7,517 nt of DNA from RGIG1934 sp045122895 (GTDB taxonomy: Bacteria > Bacillota > Clostridia > Lachnospirales > Lachnospiraceae). A model generated the notes under the pieces. It did not search any database and was not told the origin of the DNA. It was given only the letters and a program-made list of their open reading frames with translations. The stretch lies in assembly GCA_045122895.1 (NCBI GenBank), contig JBGVIE010000035.1, positions 1 to 7,517 of the forward strand, given 5' to 3'. The translations under genes were made by a program, and so were the position numbers. Shown in pieces: positions 6,251 through 7,517 of the stretch (positions within the stretch are counted from its first letter, which is position 1; every line of letters begins with the position of its first letter).

Positions 6251-7426
6251 ATGAAAGAATTAGAATTAAAATATGGTTGTAACCCAAATCAGAAGCCATC
6301 AAGAATCTATATGAACGAAGGAGAGCTTCCTATTACTGTTTTAAATGGTAAGCCGGGATATATCAACTTCCTCGACGCATTTAATGGATGGCAGTTGGTT
6401 AGCGAACTTAAGGCAGCTACAGGACTTCCGGCAGCAACATCCTTCAAGCATGTATCACCGGCAGGTGCAGCAGTAGGTCTTCCGCTTACAGAAGTAGAGA
6501 AAAAGATTTACTGGGTAGATGATTTAGGAGAATTAACACCACTTGCAAATGCATATGCAAGAGCAAGAGGTGCTGACAGAATGTCTTCGTTTGGTGATTT
6601 TATTTCATTGTCAGATGTATGTGATGTGGCTACAGCTAACCTTATCAAGAGAGAAGTATCAGACGGTGTAATCGCTCCAGGATACGAACCGGAAGCTCTT
6701 GAAATCCTGAAGGCTAAGAAGAAGGGTAACTACAATGTTATTCAGATTGACCCTAACTACAAACCAAATCCAATTGAACACAAGGAAGTATTTGGTATTA
6801 CATTTGAACAGGGAAGAAATGAACTTGTAATTGATGATGATTTCCTGGGAAATGTCGTGACAGAGAACAAAGAGATTCCGGAGTCAGCTAAGATTGACCT
6901 TATCATCTCACTTATTACTCTTAAGTATACTCAGTCTAACTCAGTATGCTACGCTAAAGGTGGACAGGCAATCGGTATCGGTGCAGGACAGCAGTCAAGA
7001 ATTCACTGTACAAGACTTGCAGGTACTAAGGCAGATAACTGGTTCCTTCGTCAGGCACCAAAGGTACTTAACCTTCAGTTCTTAGACAAGATTGGTCGTG
7101 CTGACAGAGATAACGCTATTGATTTATATATCGGTGAAGATTATATGGATGTATTAGCAGATGGTGCCTGGGAGAATATCTTCAAGGTAAAACCGGAAGT
7201 ATTTACAAGAGAAGAGAAGAGGAAATGGCTTGATAAGAATCAGGACGTAGCACTTGGTTCGGATGCTTTCTTCCCATTTGGAGACAATATTGAAAGAGCT
7301 CACAAGAGCGGTGTTAAGTATATCGCACAGCCGGGTGGTTCTATCAGAGATGATAATGTAATTGACACATGTAATAAGTACAATATGGCAATGTGCTTTA
7401 CAGGACTTAGATTATTCCATCACTAA
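6251..7426 (+). CDS. purH: Stand-alone AICAR formyltransferase (PurH C-terminal domain only)
   Basis: This 391-residue protein is predicted to transfer a formyl group from 10-formyl-THF to AICAR (ZMP), giving FAICAR. It has the AICAR transformylase part of PurH (Pfam AICARFT_IMPCHas) but begins directly at that domain (MKELELKYGCNPNQKPSR) and lacks the roughly 200-residue N-terminal IMP cyclohydrolase domain of bifunctional PurH. Key motifs: SFKHVSPAG at 64-72 (Lys66-His67, matching the catalytic Lys-His of PurH), YTQSNSVCYAKGGQAIGIGAG at 226-246, SDAFFPFGDNI at 337-347, QPGGSIRDD at 360-368 and the GLRLFHH ending. Nothing is broken: a start codon, an upstream AAAGGCGG site and an intact C-terminus show a native short form, not a truncation. 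The missing cyclohydrolase step is supplied by the gene 25 nt upstream. Transcription of the pair should respond to ZMP/ZTP through the riboswitch. Confidence 0.95.
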   Translation: MKELELKYGCNPNQKPSRIYMNEGELPITVLNGKPGYINFLDAFNGWQLVSELKAATGLPAATSFKHVSPAGAAVGLPLTEVEKKIYWVDDLGELTPLANAYARARGADRMSSFGDFISLSDVCDVATANLIKREVSDGVIAPGYEPEALEILKAKKKGNYNVIQIDPNYKPNPIEHKEVFGITFEQGRNELVIDDDFLGNVVTENKEIPESAKIDLIISLITLKYTQSNSVCYAKGGQAIGIGAGQQSRIHCTRLAGTKADNWFLRQAPKVLNLQFLDKIGRADRDNAIDLYIGEDYMDVLADGAWENIFKVKPEVFTREEKRKWLDKNQDVALGSDAFFPFGDNIERAHKSGVKYIAQPGGSIRDDNVIDTCNKYNMAMCFTGLRLFHH

Positions 7427-7432
7427 TAGATG

Positions 7433-7466
7433 CAGGAGGGACTAAAAGTCCCTCCTGTTATAATTT
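7433..7466 (+). terminator. Intrinsic terminator of the purO-purH operon
   Basis: A perfect 11-bp GC-rich stem, CAGGAGGGACT (7433-7443) and AGTCCCTCCTG (7447-7457) with an AAA loop, is followed by TTATAATTT. It starts 6 nt after the purH stop codon. The remaining bases to 7517 contain a T7 run (7474-7480 region) and no recognisable gene. Confidence 0.9.
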
Positions 7467-7517
7467 GTAAACCTTTTTTTCTATGAAGTGAATTATTCCA
7501 TATAGACAGATTGACAA

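Noticed and set aside
6251..7426. Reading the short purH as a truncated pseudogene
   Set aside because: It has its own start and ribosome binding site, all transformylase motifs and the natural C-terminus, and the missing activity is encoded next door.
7511..7517. TTGACA at the window end as the -35 of a following gene
   Set aside because: The -10 would be beyond the window, so it cannot be supported.
1..7517. CRISPR array, tRNA/rRNA genes, insertion sequences or phage attachment sites
   Set aside because: No repeated spacer pattern, cloverleaf, transposase motif or flanking repeats were found on reading both strands by eye.

Overview
The window looks like chromosomal DNA of a low-GC anaerobic Firmicute, most likely Lachnospiraceae or a close clostridial relative. 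The evidence is AT-rich codon use, strong Shine-Dalgarno sites, consensus sigma-A type promoters, a perfect CIRCE operator, a ZTP riboswitch with a transcription terminator, an archaeal-type IMP cyclohydrolase paired with a short AICAR transformylase, and a small protein resembling a family I recall mainly from Lachnospiraceae (DUF5721). No genus can be named from this alone.

Layout: (1) 1-1238 (+), the 3' part of an AAA-ATPase-like / PD-(D/E)XK nuclease-like gene whose 5' end lies outside the window. (2) 1296-1335, a perfect 15-bp hairpin terminator between that gene and the convergent argH. (3) 1343-2716 (-), argH, argininosuccinate lyase. (4) 2717-2904, a divergent control region with an argH promoter, a perfect CIRCE operator (2800-2826), an htpG promoter and the htpG ribosome binding site. 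(5) 2905-4824 (+), htpG, bacterial Hsp90, followed after 3 nt by a 161-codon gene of unknown function (4828-5313). (6) 5314-5511, a promoter, a ZTP (pfl) riboswitch aptamer and an intrinsic terminator that shares bases with the aptamer pseudoknot. (7) 5512-6225 and 6251-7426 (+), purO-type IMP cyclohydrolase and a stand-alone AICAR formyltransferase. (8) 7433-7466, a strong terminator closing the purine operon; the last ~50 bases hold no recognisable gene.

How the parts work together: the last two purine genes convert AICAR (ZMP) to FAICAR and then to IMP, jobs usually done by one bifunctional PurH. Upstream sits a riboswitch class that senses ZMP/ZTP, the substrate pool of that transformylase. 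When 10-formyl-tetrahydrofolate is short and ZMP accumulates, the ligand-bound aptamer should block the terminator and raise expression of both enzymes. The heat-shock part is separate in function: HrcA bound at CIRCE should repress htpG and its small partner gene, and because CIRCE lies between two divergent promoters it could also touch argH. I see no terminator between the small gene and the riboswitch, so the riboswitch terminator may also be the end point of htpG transcripts. The systems here belong to known classes. The least explained items are the htpG-linked small gene, the position of CIRCE and the possible read-through between the two operons.
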